Below, in pieces: positions 1 through 7,556 of a stretch of DNA of 64,000 bases. Origin of the DNA: Streptococcus cuniculi (GTDB taxonomy: Bacteria > Bacillota > Bacilli > Lactobacillales > Streptococcaceae); contig NZ_SPPD01000005.1 of assembly GCF_004570575.1 (NCBI RefSeq), positions 1 to 64,000 on the forward strand, read 5' to 3'. Positions within the stretch are counted from its first letter, which is position 1. Each line of letters opens with the position of its first letter. The position numbers and the translations under genes are program-made. Under the pieces are notes generated by a model. It was not told where the DNA came from, ran no database searches, and saw only the letters and a program-made list of their open reading frames with translations.

Positions 1-57
1 AGACAATTGAATGATTTCTAATTTCTCTTCTACTGATTTTTGACTTCTTTTGGACAT
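1..57 (-). CDS. IS3-family transposase OrfA, N-terminal fragment (runs off the window)
   Basis: The reverse strand reads an open frame of 19 codons from ATG at 57 to the window edge, beginning MSKRSQKSVEEKLEIIQ. This resembles the basic start of the helix-turn-helix OrfA protein of IS3-family elements, which binds the IS ends. A good ribosome site (AAGGGGAG) lies just upstream. Only the N-terminus is visible, so subgroup and intactness cannot be judged. The family call rests on pattern recognition of a short peptide. Confidence 0.6.
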   Translation of the reverse strand, partial: MSKRSQKSVEEKLEIIQLS

Positions 58-119
58 AGGAAAACTCCCCTTATAGTGTCTAGTGAATTTTTGTTTTTTC
101 ACTGTCTACTATATGGGGA
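1..119 (-). mobile_element. End of an IS3-like insertion sequence
   Basis: The OrfA start is followed toward the IS edge by an imperfect inverted repeat, CCCCTTATAGT...GTGAA at 67-87 against TTCAC...ACTATATGGGG at 99-119, which can form a hairpin. The exact IS boundary and target duplication cannot be fixed because the other end is outside the window. Confidence 0.45.
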
Positions 120-194
120 GTATATCATGAAGTCCAGCCTCTTTTTGACTGGATTTTTAGCTAGAAGATGGTACAATGGTATAGAAACAGTATG

Positions 195-593
195 ATATCG
201 TCATTTCGTTTCTACCTAAAGGTAGCCTCAGCTGTAATCGACTAAAGCCGAAACATCTGCGTCTCCTGATAGGAGCCGTATCCGTAAGCGAACAAAGTTC
301 GCAACGGCTACAGCAAAATAGAAACTATGACGAGCGAAAAGCTCCAGTGGAGGTTTTCAGCCTAACCTCTAAAGGTATACAATACCTTTAGAGCTAGGAG
401 TAGTATCCCCAAGGGGATTCTCATCTGTAACTCGCTAAAGCGAGAACATCTGCCTATCTATTTTCCGAGCTTTTAGCCGAATTCAATTACTAAGATACAA
501 CAGCTCGTTGACACGAGTTACACTCGTGTTATTTCCAACCTCCAATTCTTCCAGACTATTGGAGCGAGTACTAAAAGCAAACGAAACGACTAT
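195..593 (+). repeat. Repeat family R1, copy a (hairpin-rich modular repeat)
   Basis: This fills the gap between the IS end and apbE. The left edge reads ATATCGTCATTTCGTTT. The right edge reads AAACGAAACGACTAT, its approximate inverse. Inside are mini-hairpins: CTACCTAAAGGTAG (212-225), GCGAACAAAGTTCGC (290-304) and CTCGCTAAAGCGAG (about 433-446), then the tail also seen at 31165-31292 and 37565-37706. No gene is visible between 120 and 612. An extended -10-like TGGTACAAT near 165-175 could start transcription through the repeat toward apbE, which is an inference. Confidence 0.75.
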
Positions 594-612
594 GAAAAGG
601 AGTATAGAGATT

Positions 613-1671
613 ATGAAATGGAGATGGCTGGCGTTTGCCTTGCTCTTTTGTAGCTTTTTCTTAGGAGCTTGTCAGTCCAAGCAAACAGTCAAGGAGAGTT
701 TGCCTGTTGTGGACAAACCCTTGACCCGTACGGAGACCTTGCTTCATACAGTTGTACAGATTAGCCTGTATCATCAGAATCAGGAGGAAGTGTTGGAGGA
801 GGGACTTGCCTATGTAAAGGAAATGGAGCGACTCCTATCAACGAATCTTGAGGGTTCAGATATTTACCGTATCAATCAGGCGGCAGGAAAAGAGGCAGTC
901 AAGGTTGATCCGCGGACCTTTGAGTTGATTGAGCAGGCTCTAGAAATGGGCGAGAAAAGCAAGGGACGCTTTGATGTGTCGATTGGAGCTGTCAATAATC
1001 TCTGGAAAATCGGCTCAGAGGATGCCCGCAAACCAAGTGATGAAGAAATCAAGGCAGCCCTACCTCATATCAACTACAAGGATGTCCAGCTGGACAAAAA
1101 AAATCAGACCGTTGCCGTAAAAGAAGGGATGATCTTGGAGTTGGGGGCTATTTCAAAAGGCTACATCGCAGACGGATTGAAGAAGCTATTTGCCAGTAAG
1201 GGGATTACAACAGCGATTATCAATCTAGGTGGCAATGTGGTCGTTATGGGAAGCTCTCCTGCCCACAAGGAAGGATGGAAGGTTGGGGTTCAAGATCCCG
1301 ATGAAGTGCGGGGAATCGTGGTTGGTTCCGTCTATGTGACGGACGGATCAGTCGTGACTTCAGGAATCTACGAGCGCTATCTGGAAGTGGATGGGGCCAT
1401 CTATCATCATATCCTTGACCCAGAAACGGGCTATCCAGTTGAAAACAATATCTCGGGTGTAACCGTCTTTACCAAGACTTCCACTCAGGGAGACGCCCTC
1501 TCTACAACGCTCTTTCTCTTGGGAATTGATAAGGGAATGGAATTTATCGACCAACTGGAGGATGTAGAAGCGGTCTTTGTGGATAAGGAGCGCGGTGTTC
1601 ATCTAAGTAAGGGGCTCAAGAATCGATTTGAATTGAGCAATGAGGAGTATCATCTTGTCAAAGACAAATAA
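613..1671 (+). CDS. apbE: FAD:protein FMN transferase (ApbE), lipoprotein
   Basis: ApbE attaches FMN covalently to Ser/Thr residues of extracytoplasmic flavoproteins and anchors outside the membrane. The 352-residue product starts MKWRWLAFALLFCSFFLGAC, a signal peptide ending in a lipobox (LGAC). The family core is visible: GRFDVSIGAVNNLWKIG, ELGAISKGYIADGL, INLGGN, and near the C-terminus HHILDPETGYPV with STQGDALSTTLF, the region that binds metal and flavin. In-frame starts exist at 508 and 592, but 613 is preferred because AAAGGAG lies 10 nt upstream and the signal peptide begins there. It overlaps the downstream prenyltransferase start, so the two form an operon. No flavinylation target is encoded in the window. 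Confidence 0.93.
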   Translation: MKWRWLAFALLFCSFFLGACQSKQTVKESLPVVDKPLTRTETLLHTVVQISLYHQNQEEVLEEGLAYVKEMERLLSTNLEGSDIYRINQAAGKEAVKVDPRTFELIEQALEMGEKSKGRFDVSIGAVNNLWKIGSEDARKPSDEEIKAALPHINYKDVQLDKKNQTVAVKEGMILELGAISKGYIADGLKKLFASKGITTAIINLGGNVVVMGSSPAHKEGWKVGVQDPDEVRGIVVGSVYVTDGSVVTSGIYERYLEVDGAIYHHILDPETGYPVENNISGVTVFTKTSTQGDALSTTLFLLGIDKGMEFIDQLEDVEAVFVDKERGVHLSKGLKNRFELSNEEYHLVKDK

Positions 1672-2617
1672 AAAAAGGGCTATCACCCTGCCAATCTTTT
1701 TAGAATTTATCGAATTACGGACCAAGGTTGCAAGTGTTTTTCCGATGGTACTGGGGATTCTATGGGCCAGTTACCGCTATCATGCCTTTAATGGTTTGAA
1801 TACCGCTCTATTTGTCCTAGCTGTTTTGAGTTTTGACATGTGTACGACAGCGATCAATAACACCATGGACTATGTCAAGGCCAAGGACCAGGTTTACCGA
1901 GAGGAGCACAATGTCATCGGGCGCAATCAGCTGGATTTTCGGCAGATGGTGCAGATTGTCTTTCTGCTCTTGTTCTTTTCGATTGCGGTCTCGCTTGTCT
2001 TGGTCTGGCGGACGGACTTGATTTTGCTACCGCTTGGAGCCTTGTGTTTCTTGATTGGTATCTGTTATACCTTTGGCCCGATTCCCCTCTCGCGCATGCC
2101 GCTTGGAGAGATTTTTTCAGGGGTCACCATGGGGCTTGGCATCTTCTTTTTGGGGGTCTTTGTTCAAGCGCCGAATCTGCTCTTAACCAGTCGATTTGTC
2201 GGAGAATGGTTTCAATTGCAGCTGGCTTGGGACAAATTCATTGAGATTGGTCTTATGAGCCTGCCCTTGGTCTGCTTGATTGCCAATATCATGTTAGCGA
2301 ATAATCTGTGTGACTTGGATGAGGATATTCGCAATCATCGCCACACGCTGGTCTTTCATATCGGACGGGAAAAGGGATTGCTACTTTACGTTTGTTTAGC
2401 CATGTTCCCGTGGCTTTTGTGGCTGGTTTATCCCTTGATTGGCTTCTTACCATTTTGGGCTTGGCTAGGCTACGGTGTGGCTATCTTGTCCTATAAGAGT
2501 CTCGGGCGTTTCTTGGAAAAGCAGGTCAAGCGTGAAACCTTTGTCGAAGCGGTCAAAAGCTTTGTCCTCTTTTCATTCATGTATCTAGTGGTACTGATTA
2601 TTGCTTGCATTAGGTAA
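1655..2617 (+). CDS. menA: UbiA/MenA-family prenyltransferase
   Basis: This is an integral membrane enzyme of about 320 residues with roughly eight to nine hydrophobic segments. The family attaches a polyprenyl chain to an aromatic acceptor; MenA uses 1,4-dihydroxy-2-naphthoate to make demethylmenaquinone. Both Asp-rich motifs are present: NNTMDYVKAKD and ANNLCDLDEDIRNHR. The likely start is TTG at 1655, set by GAGGAG at 1642-1647 inside the end of apbE; an ATG at 1640 is in frame but lies on top of that ribosome site. No other menaquinone genes are nearby, so the substrate may come from elsewhere in the genome or from outside. The pairing with apbE points to membrane electron transfer, which is an inference. 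Confidence 0.85.
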   Translation: MSKTNKKRAITLPIFLEFIELRTKVASVFPMVLGILWASYRYHAFNGLNTALFVLAVLSFDMCTTAINNTMDYVKAKDQVYREEHNVIGRNQLDFRQMVQIVFLLLFFSIAVSLVLVWRTDLILLPLGALCFLIGICYTFGPIPLSRMPLGEIFSGVTMGLGIFFLGVFVQAPNLLLTSRFVGEWFQLQLAWDKFIEIGLMSLPLVCLIANIMLANNLCDLDEDIRNHRHTLVFHIGREKGLLLYVCLAMFPWLLWLVYPLIGFLPFWAWLGYGVAILSYKSLGRFLEKQVKRETFVEAVKSFVLFSFMYLVVLIIACIR

Positions 2618-2627
2618 TTTCAACGTT

Positions 2628-2985
2628 TATAGTTGTTTCGTTGACACGGATTTCTACTGCTTTCACTGGTGTTTATCAGACCCAACTCCACTTTAATAGT
2701 CAGTGGAACTTAGTTTGAAAATTTAGCCCCTAAACTCTGTGCGAAAAAGATAGGTAGCTCAGAACGTAGGCAAACCCTCTAAGGGACAGAAAAATAGCAA
2801 ATTCAAAATGTGAATATCATCTTGAGCAACTCTTAAAGATACTGAGGTAGCGGTATTTCTAAGAGTTTTTCTATTTTTTAGCAAAAGAAAAAGATTGAGG
2901 AAAATGAGTCGAAATAGACTTTTTCTTCAATCTGAGCTGTTCTCGCTTTAGCGAGTTACAGCTGTGGCTACCTTAGGTATAAACT
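2628..2985 (-). repeat. Repeat family R1, copy b (inverted, diverged)
   Basis: The left edge TATAGTTGTTTCGTTGACACGG matches the inverse of the R1 right end. The right part, TCTCGCTTTAGCGAGTTACAGCTGTGGCTACC, is the inverse of the R1 CTCGCTAAAGCGAG module and its neighbours. The middle is unlike other copies and includes a terminator. No gene was seen between 2618 and 3202. Confidence 0.6.
2828..2876 (+). terminator. Rho-independent terminator downstream of menA
   Basis: Stem AACTCTTA...GATAC with GTATTT...TAAGAGTT is followed by TTTCTATTTTTT. It lies about 210 nt after menA inside R1 copy b. Confidence 0.65.
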
Positions 2986-2987
2986 AA

Positions 2988-3178
2988 TACTCTTTGAAAA
3001 TCAAAAATAGATGAGGAAACGCAATTGCAGATAGAGCTAGGGTTCATCAAGATAAGTTGACAAAGTATAGTGAATTGAATAAAGGTTAGGACAGCGTTAA
3101 GTCGCTTTGATGAACGCCAGTTCTATCTGTAGCTCCTTTCCTCTCAATCCACTATAACCTTTTGATTTTCAAAGAGTA
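2988..3178. repeat. Large palindromic repeat, R2 copy a
   Basis: A perfect 19-bp inverted repeat forms the outer arms (TACTCTTTGAAAATCAAAA at 2988-3006 and its inverse at 3160-3178). Inner arms also pair in order: GAGGAAA (3013) with TTTCCTC (3137), CAGATAGA (3028) with TCTATCTG (3122), and GTTCATCAA (3042) with TTGATGAAC (3107). Nested inside is an element with ends TATAGTGAATTGA (3066-3078) and TCAATCCACTATA (3144-3156), shared with the copy at 14384-14488. Confidence 0.8.
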
Positions 3179-3202
3179 CAAACGCCCGTTTTCACGGGTA
3201 GT

Positions 3203-4759
3203 TTATGACTGGGTGTAAGATTTACGGAATTCTATCGGTGAAAGACCTGTCTGATGTTTAAAAATCTTGGAAAAATAGGAGTAATTATCGTATCCTAGTT
3301 GATTTGCAATGGAATAGATATTTTGCTCGCTATGCACTAATAGGTCTTTGGCTAGACTAATGCGTTGCTCTGTAATATAGTGGATCAGCGTGGTTCCAGT
3401 CTCTTGTTTGAAAATTTTTGCCAAATAATCAGGACTAAGAAAAACGAGGTCTGCCAGTGTCTTTCGAGTAAGCTCTTCATCAATGTGGTGGTCAATGTAT
3501 GTCATGACGATTTGTGAGATGGATTGGTTGGATTCAATCAGCTGGATATAGTCTTGAGCAGTTTTGATATAGTAAAAAATGTAGTTGTGAAAGGCCTCAA
3601 TAGAATTATAGAGATGTTCTTGTAAAAAATCATGCTCTTCATTTTGATAGAGTAGATGTGTTTGAATTTCTTTTTGTTCCAAGATATCTCCTACCTTCTG
3701 AGTAAGGTTAAAATAAAGTGTTTTTAGGAGTTGCGTACTAGAGAGTCCTTCTTTTTCAGATTGCGTCTGTTCCTTGTAAATCAATTGCTGAAATGAGTCA
3801 AATTTATCACGATGATCGATAGAATAGAAAGCACTAGCTAGAGAAACTGGCTCAGAGGTCAGTTCTAGCTGTTTAAGCTGGGAAAGCTGATAGAGGGCAT
3901 GAGCGTGTCCACAATACAGGTGTAAAAAATCATGTAATTCTTTGCTGTGTGTGAGAATAGATGGCAGCTTGCTGGCTTCTCCTACAATGATTTGAATTGG
4001 TTTTTGAAAATGAGTTTGAAGAAAGCTATGTAGATTAGAAAAAAGGGAGGAACAGCTCTCCGTACTTGTTTTCAAAAGGAGAAAATACTTTTCTGAAAAG
4101 TGAGCTAACTTGAAGAAAGAGGCGATGGTAAAGTTTCCTGTTTTAGCGCTGTATTCCTCTAATTGTTGCCTTAACTCTTGACTCCAAGAAGCGGAGAGAT
4201 CATCTGTATAGTCCAAATGAATCGAAAGCGTTATTGGAAAGAGTGACGTGGTATGTTGGATTGGGATTTGCTGTATTTTCATATCCGCTACCATCTGCTC
4301 GTAGTGCTTAGGGCTGGGTCTTCTTAGATATTCGTACCAGAAATTTTGCTCTACGAGAGTATGAGACTCTGAGACAGAGTGGGTGCGCTTGATTTTCTGG
4401 ATGGCTTTCAGAAGAACCAGTTCAAATTTTTCAAAATCAATGGGTTCGAGATAGTAGTCAAAACTTTGCAGTTCAATCGCTTTTTGTGCGTAGTTGAAGT
4501 CTGCATAATTGGTTAAAAAAATGGCTTGAGTGTGGCTGTAGCCTTCATTGCGAATCCAAGCTAAGAGTTCTAAGCCACTCCCTTGGGGCATTTCAATATC
4601 ACTAATCAGTAGGTCAATGGAATGCTGCAACAATAATTGCTTCGCTTGCTGGATATTAGAGGCACAAAAGACCTGTCTAGCCCCGATATGTTGCCAATTA
4701 ATTTTTTCGTTTAAGGCTTGTATAATGTAGCGATCGTCATCAACGATAAGAATATTCAT
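3203..4759 (-). CDS. AraC-type response regulator (YesN-like)
   Basis: This is the DNA-binding partner of the sensor kinase encoded just upstream. The 518-residue protein starts with a receiver domain (MNILIVDDD; phosphorylated Asp about residue 54 in LLISDIEMP, conserved K in the EPIDF region). A long poorly conserved middle follows. The C-terminal 100 residues are an AraC double helix-turn-helix (LADLVFLSPDYLAKIFKQ and QLGYDNYSYFSKIFKHQTG). Start choice: ATG at 4759 has GGAG eight bases upstream, and a GTG at 4768 is also in frame. The kinase stop codon overlaps this ribosome site, so translation is coupled. YesN-type regulators normally activate a neighbouring sugar-transport operon, here the divergent genes from 6616. 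Confidence 0.9.
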   Translation of the reverse strand: MNILIVDDDRYIIQALNEKINWQHIGARQVFCASNIQQAKQLLLQHSIDLLISDIEMPQGSGLELLAWIRNEGYSHTQAIFLTNYADFNYAQKAIELQSFDYYLEPIDFEKFELVLLKAIQKIKRTHSVSESHTLVEQNFWYEYLRRPSPKHYEQMVADMKIQQIPIQHTTSLFPITLSIHLDYTDDLSASWSQELRQQLEEYSAKTGNFTIASFFKLAHFSEKYFLLLKTSTESCSSLFSNLHSFLQTHFQKPIQIIVGEASKLPSILTHSKELHDFLHLYCGHAHALYQLSQLKQLELTSEPVSLASAFYSIDHRDKFDSFQQLIYKEQTQSEKEGLSSTQLLKTLYFNLTQKVGDILEQKEIQTHLLYQNEEHDFLQEHLYNSIEAFHNYIFYYIKTAQDYIQLIESNQSISQIVMTYIDHHIDEELTRKTLADLVFLSPDYLAKIFKQETGTTLIHYITEQRISLAKDLLVHSEQNIYSIANQLGYDNYSYFSKIFKHQTGLSPIEFRKSYTQS

Positions 4760-4764
4760 AAGTA

Positions 4765-6405
4765 TCACTCCAGTCTATAATCAATAGGAAGCGTGAGGCA
4801 GATATAGGCTCCCCTAGTTGCGTTGTTGCCTAGCTGTAGACGATAATGGCTGGCATAAATAGAATCTAGCCTCTCATATGTGTTGGTCAGACCGACATGT
4901 TTTCCTTCGGAATCAATGATGGATTCTTTCCGTGCGAGCTTGGTGAGAATATCAATTGGAAATCCAGGTCCGTTATCTTCGATACGAATCTGATAGTCAG
5001 TAGGACGATTTGCATCGCTTCCAATTCTCAGTTGAATGGTTAGGGGACTATCGATGGAAAAACTATGTTTAAAAATATTTTCGATGAATGTTTGCAAGAC
5101 CAGAGGAGGAATCTTTGCAGATAGAAGCTCCTTTTCTATCTGAGACGAATAGGAAAAACTCTCCCCGTAGCGTAGGGTCTGGATGGCTAAGTAATCTTCA
5201 ACATGCTTGATTTCATCCTTTAAGGTGACAAAGGTCTGTTGGCTTTGAAAAAGATAGCGAAAATAATGAGATGTTGACAAGGTTAATTGGGTAATCTCTG
5301 AGTAATGTTGCGTTTCAATCATGCTATGAATCATACTAAGGATATTGAGATAGAAATGGGGTTTAATCTGATTCTTAAGATAATCCATTTCGATTTTTCG
5401 CTGTTTTAATTCCCTTTCATAAATATCTTGTTTTAATAAACGAATTTCGTGAAATAGGTGATTGATGTGATTGTTGGCAGAATCAATTTCAATAATTCCT
5501 TCCGAATTGATGGCAACCTGATAAGGCGTGTCTCCTTTTAGATGTGCGGTAAGTCGTTTGACAGGTACCATAATTTTTTTCTGAACATACCGGACAATGA
5601 GCAAGGAAATGAGGCAGATGATGATAGGAGTGAGAAGCATAATCAGTTGTAGGGATAAGGTCTCCTTAAAGGCATTTCGATAATCAACTGTGACATAGAT
5701 GTTGAAGGGAAGTTTGGTTCGTTGTTTTTCAGCAATGACGAGATTCAGATTGGAAAAGACAGAGGAAGGGGACAAGGATGTGTCAGCGGGTTGTTCGAGG
5801 GATAGGGAGCCATTTTGCCCAATTTCCATCGGTTGAAGCGTTTGTAAGATGGCTTTTTCGGAGGCCAATGAATAGATGGTTTTATACCGGAATTGAATGG
5901 CTTGATAAAAATAAATCTCATTGTTTAAGAGAATGCGATGCCACTGTCCATCTGCTTGTTTTTCTTTCTGAATATAGCTATCAAAACGCAAAAAGTCAGC
6001 GTAAGAAAGGTTCATAGAAGAGATATTTACCAGCTGTGGGCTCTGATCATTTTGGATAAAAAAGGTAAAGTTAATTTGATTGTTCCGTTTGAAATCAGAG
6101 ACACGAGAGCGGATTTTTTGAAGGGAAGTAATGTATTCTGTATAGGAGGTGCTATTAGCCAATTCCTCAAAGGAATCATCATGTAGGATAATCCAATACA
6201 TAAAATGTTCGGAGGCCTTGATTTCTTTTGAAAGAGAAGAGGTGAAAATATCCAAGGTATTGGAAATCTGGGCAATATGCTGTTTCTTTACATTAGTTAT
6301 GTAAATATAGCTGATAAAGAGGTTGATGGCTAAAATCCCTACCATAATAGAGGTTAATATCTTCGATAAGGAATCTAGTGAATAGGTTATTTTGGATCGT
6401 CTCAT
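4765..6405 (-). CDS. Sensor histidine kinase (YesM-like)
   Basis: This membrane kinase of about 546 residues would sense an extracellular sugar signal and phosphorylate the regulator. A first membrane segment lies near residues 20-40 (SIMVGILAINLFISYIYI). An extracellular sensor domain of about 220 residues follows, then a second segment (LIMLLTPIIICLISLLIV) and a HAMP-like linker (MVPVKRLTAHLKG). The His_kinase box MDYLKNQIKPHFYLN contains the phospho-accepting His, and the ATPase domain has EDNGPGFP. The start is uncertain: ATG at 6405 has GAGAG upstream, ATG at 6420 is in frame, and a TTG at 6447 overlaps the likely -10 box. Confidence 0.88.
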   Translation of the reverse strand: MRRSKITYSLDSLSKILTSIMVGILAINLFISYIYITNVKKQHIAQISNTLDIFTSSLSKEIKASEHFMYWIILHDDSFEELANSTSYTEYITSLQKIRSRVSDFKRNNQINFTFFIQNDQSPQLVNISSMNLSYADFLRFDSYIQKEKQADGQWHRILLNNEIYFYQAIQFRYKTIYSLASEKAILQTLQPMEIGQNGSLSLEQPADTSLSPSSVFSNLNLVIAEKQRTKLPFNIYVTVDYRNAFKETLSLQLIMLLTPIIICLISLLIVRYVQKKIMVPVKRLTAHLKGDTPYQVAINSEGIIEIDSANNHINHLFHEIRLLKQDIYERELKQRKIEMDYLKNQIKPHFYLNILSMIHSMIETQHYSEITQLTLSTSHYFRYLFQSQQTFVTLKDEIKHVEDYLAIQTLRYGESFSYSSQIEKELLSAKIPPLVLQTFIENIFKHSFSIDSPLTIQLRIGSDANRPTDYQIRIEDNGPGFPIDILTKLARKESIIDSEGKHVGLTNTYERLDSIYASHYRLQLGNNATRGAYICLTLPIDYRLE

Positions 6406-6438
6406 GGCTCGAACTCTCATATTTCTCTGTTTTTTTAT

Positions 6439-6444
6439 ATTATA
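6439..6444 (-). promoter_or_regulatory. Probable -10 box of the kinase-regulator operon
   Basis: A perfect TATAAT on the reverse strand lies about 35 nt upstream of the preferred kinase start. No good -35 is seen at 17-nt spacing (AGTGTC), suggesting a weak or regulated promoter. Confidence 0.45.
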
Positions 6445-6470
6445 CAATAGATAGACGACTGGACACTAAC

Positions 6471-6543
6471 ACAATTCCGTTATTTTTTTGCCTGGAGAAC
6501 GGAATTGTATAAGTTCGGTAGAGAAATGACGGAAATGTGTATG
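6471..6543 (+). promoter_or_regulatory. Candidate binding sites for the AraC-type regulator
   Basis: Two direct repeats, ACGGAATTGTATAAG (6499-6513) and ACGGAAATGTGTATG (6529-6543), start 30 bp apart, close to three helical turns. A third, inverted copy (ACAATTCCGT, 6471-6480) faces the kinase promoter. AraC-family regulators commonly bind paired direct repeats just upstream of the -35 region, which is how these sit relative to the transporter promoter. Binding is inferred, not shown. Confidence 0.6.
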
Positions 6544-6555
6544 AAAACGCTGTCA
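6542..6555 (+). promoter_or_regulatory. cre-like site (CcpA catabolite repression)
   Basis: TGAAAACGCTGTCA matches the low-GC Gram-positive cre pattern TGWNANCGNTNWCA at every fixed position. It abuts the second regulator repeat and lies just upstream of the -35 region of the transporter operon, a position suited to repression when preferred sugars are present. Confidence 0.6.
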
Positions 6556-6562
6556 AAAATAC

Positions 6563-6591
6563 TATGATTCTCGAAAAAGTTTATTTATAAT
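6563..6591 (+). promoter_or_regulatory. Promoter of the sugar ABC transporter operon
   Basis: A perfect -10 (TATAAT, 6586-6591) has a poor -35 (TATGAT, 6563-6568) at 17-bp spacing, as expected for an activator-dependent promoter. The first gene starts at 6616 behind GAGGAGGAA. Confidence 0.6.
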
Positions 6592-6615
6592 GCTGTATAT
6601 GAGGAGGAATAAGAA

Positions 6616-7539
6616 ATGAAGTTATCTGTTACAGATTCTCTTTATCGGAAGCAGTTAAAGAGTAATATACCCTTGTATGTATTGCTGCTGCCAGCTATTA
6701 TTTTGCTACTGGTATTTAGTTACATACCGATGGTTGGTCTAGTGATTGCTTTTAAAGATTACTCACCAGCAACAGGTATTTTTGGGAGTCCTTGGGTTGG
6801 ATTGAAGCATTTTAGTCAGTTTTTTTCATCCTATCAATTTTGGCCAACGATACAAAACACGTTAAAAATCTCTCTCTATAGTTTAGCTGTGGGTTTTCCC
6901 TTGCCGATTGTATTAGCCATCTTGTGCAACCAGATTCGGGTCGAAAAATTTAAAAAAGTCTTTCAAGTAACAACCTACTTACCTCACTTTATTTCGACCA
7001 TGGTTATGTGTGGGATGATTATTTTGTTCCTATCTCCCAATAATGGGATGATTGCCAATGTCTTCAAATTGGTAGGGTTCAAAATGCCAGCCCTATTATC
7101 GACCCCTAAGTATTTTGCAGGTGTATATGCCTGGAGTGACGTCTGGCAACACATTGGTTGGGATAGTATTATCTATTTGGCAGCCTTATCGGCGATTGAT
7201 CCGACCTATTATGAAGCTGCCATGGTAGACGGAGCCTCTCGATTTCAAAGGATTCGTCATATTGATTTGCCGATGATTCTGCCAACAGCGATGATTCTGC
7301 TTATTTTACGAGCTGGGAGTTTGTTAAATATCGGATTTGAAAAAGTCTTTTTATTGCAAAATCCCCTAAACCTAGCAGGTAGCGAGATTATTTCTACCTA
7401 TGTGTATAAGGTTAGACTGATCAATTTTCAATACAGCTATTCTACTGCGATTGGTTTGTTTAATACAGTGATTAATGTAGCTATTTTGCTATTCGTCAAT
7501 TGGATGTCCAAGCGCATCACTCGGACGGGCTTATTCTAG
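6616..7539 (+). CDS. ABC sugar transporter permease, LplB type
   Basis: This 307-residue inner-membrane permease belongs to a carbohydrate uptake system. Six hydrophobic segments are visible, the first at residues 20-42. The cytoplasmic ATPase-contact loop has the expected EAAMVDGASRFQRIRHIDLP sequence at about residues 195-214. It is first in the operon, with a strong ribosome site (GAGGAGG). LplB-type permeases pair with YtcP-type permeases and act on poly- or oligosaccharides. No ATPase gene follows, which is usual for this class; a shared MsmK-like ATPase elsewhere is presumed. The sugar cannot be named from sequence. Confidence 0.9.
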   Translation: MKLSVTDSLYRKQLKSNIPLYVLLLPAIILLLVFSYIPMVGLVIAFKDYSPATGIFGSPWVGLKHFSQFFSSYQFWPTIQNTLKISLYSLAVGFPLPIVLAILCNQIRVEKFKKVFQVTTYLPHFISTMVMCGMIILFLSPNNGMIANVFKLVGFKMPALLSTPKYFAGVYAWSDVWQHIGWDSIIYLAALSAIDPTYYEAAMVDGASRFQRIRHIDLPMILPTAMILLILRAGSLLNIGFEKVFLLQNPLNLAGSEIISTYVYKVRLINFQYSYSTAIGLFNTVINVAILLFVNWMSKRITRTGLF

Positions 7540-7556
7540 GAAGGGAGGTTTTTTCA

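Noticed and set aside
508..612. Longer N-terminus for apbE starting at 508
   Set aside because: It would add residues encoded by repeat R1 before a lipoprotein signal and has no ribosome site.
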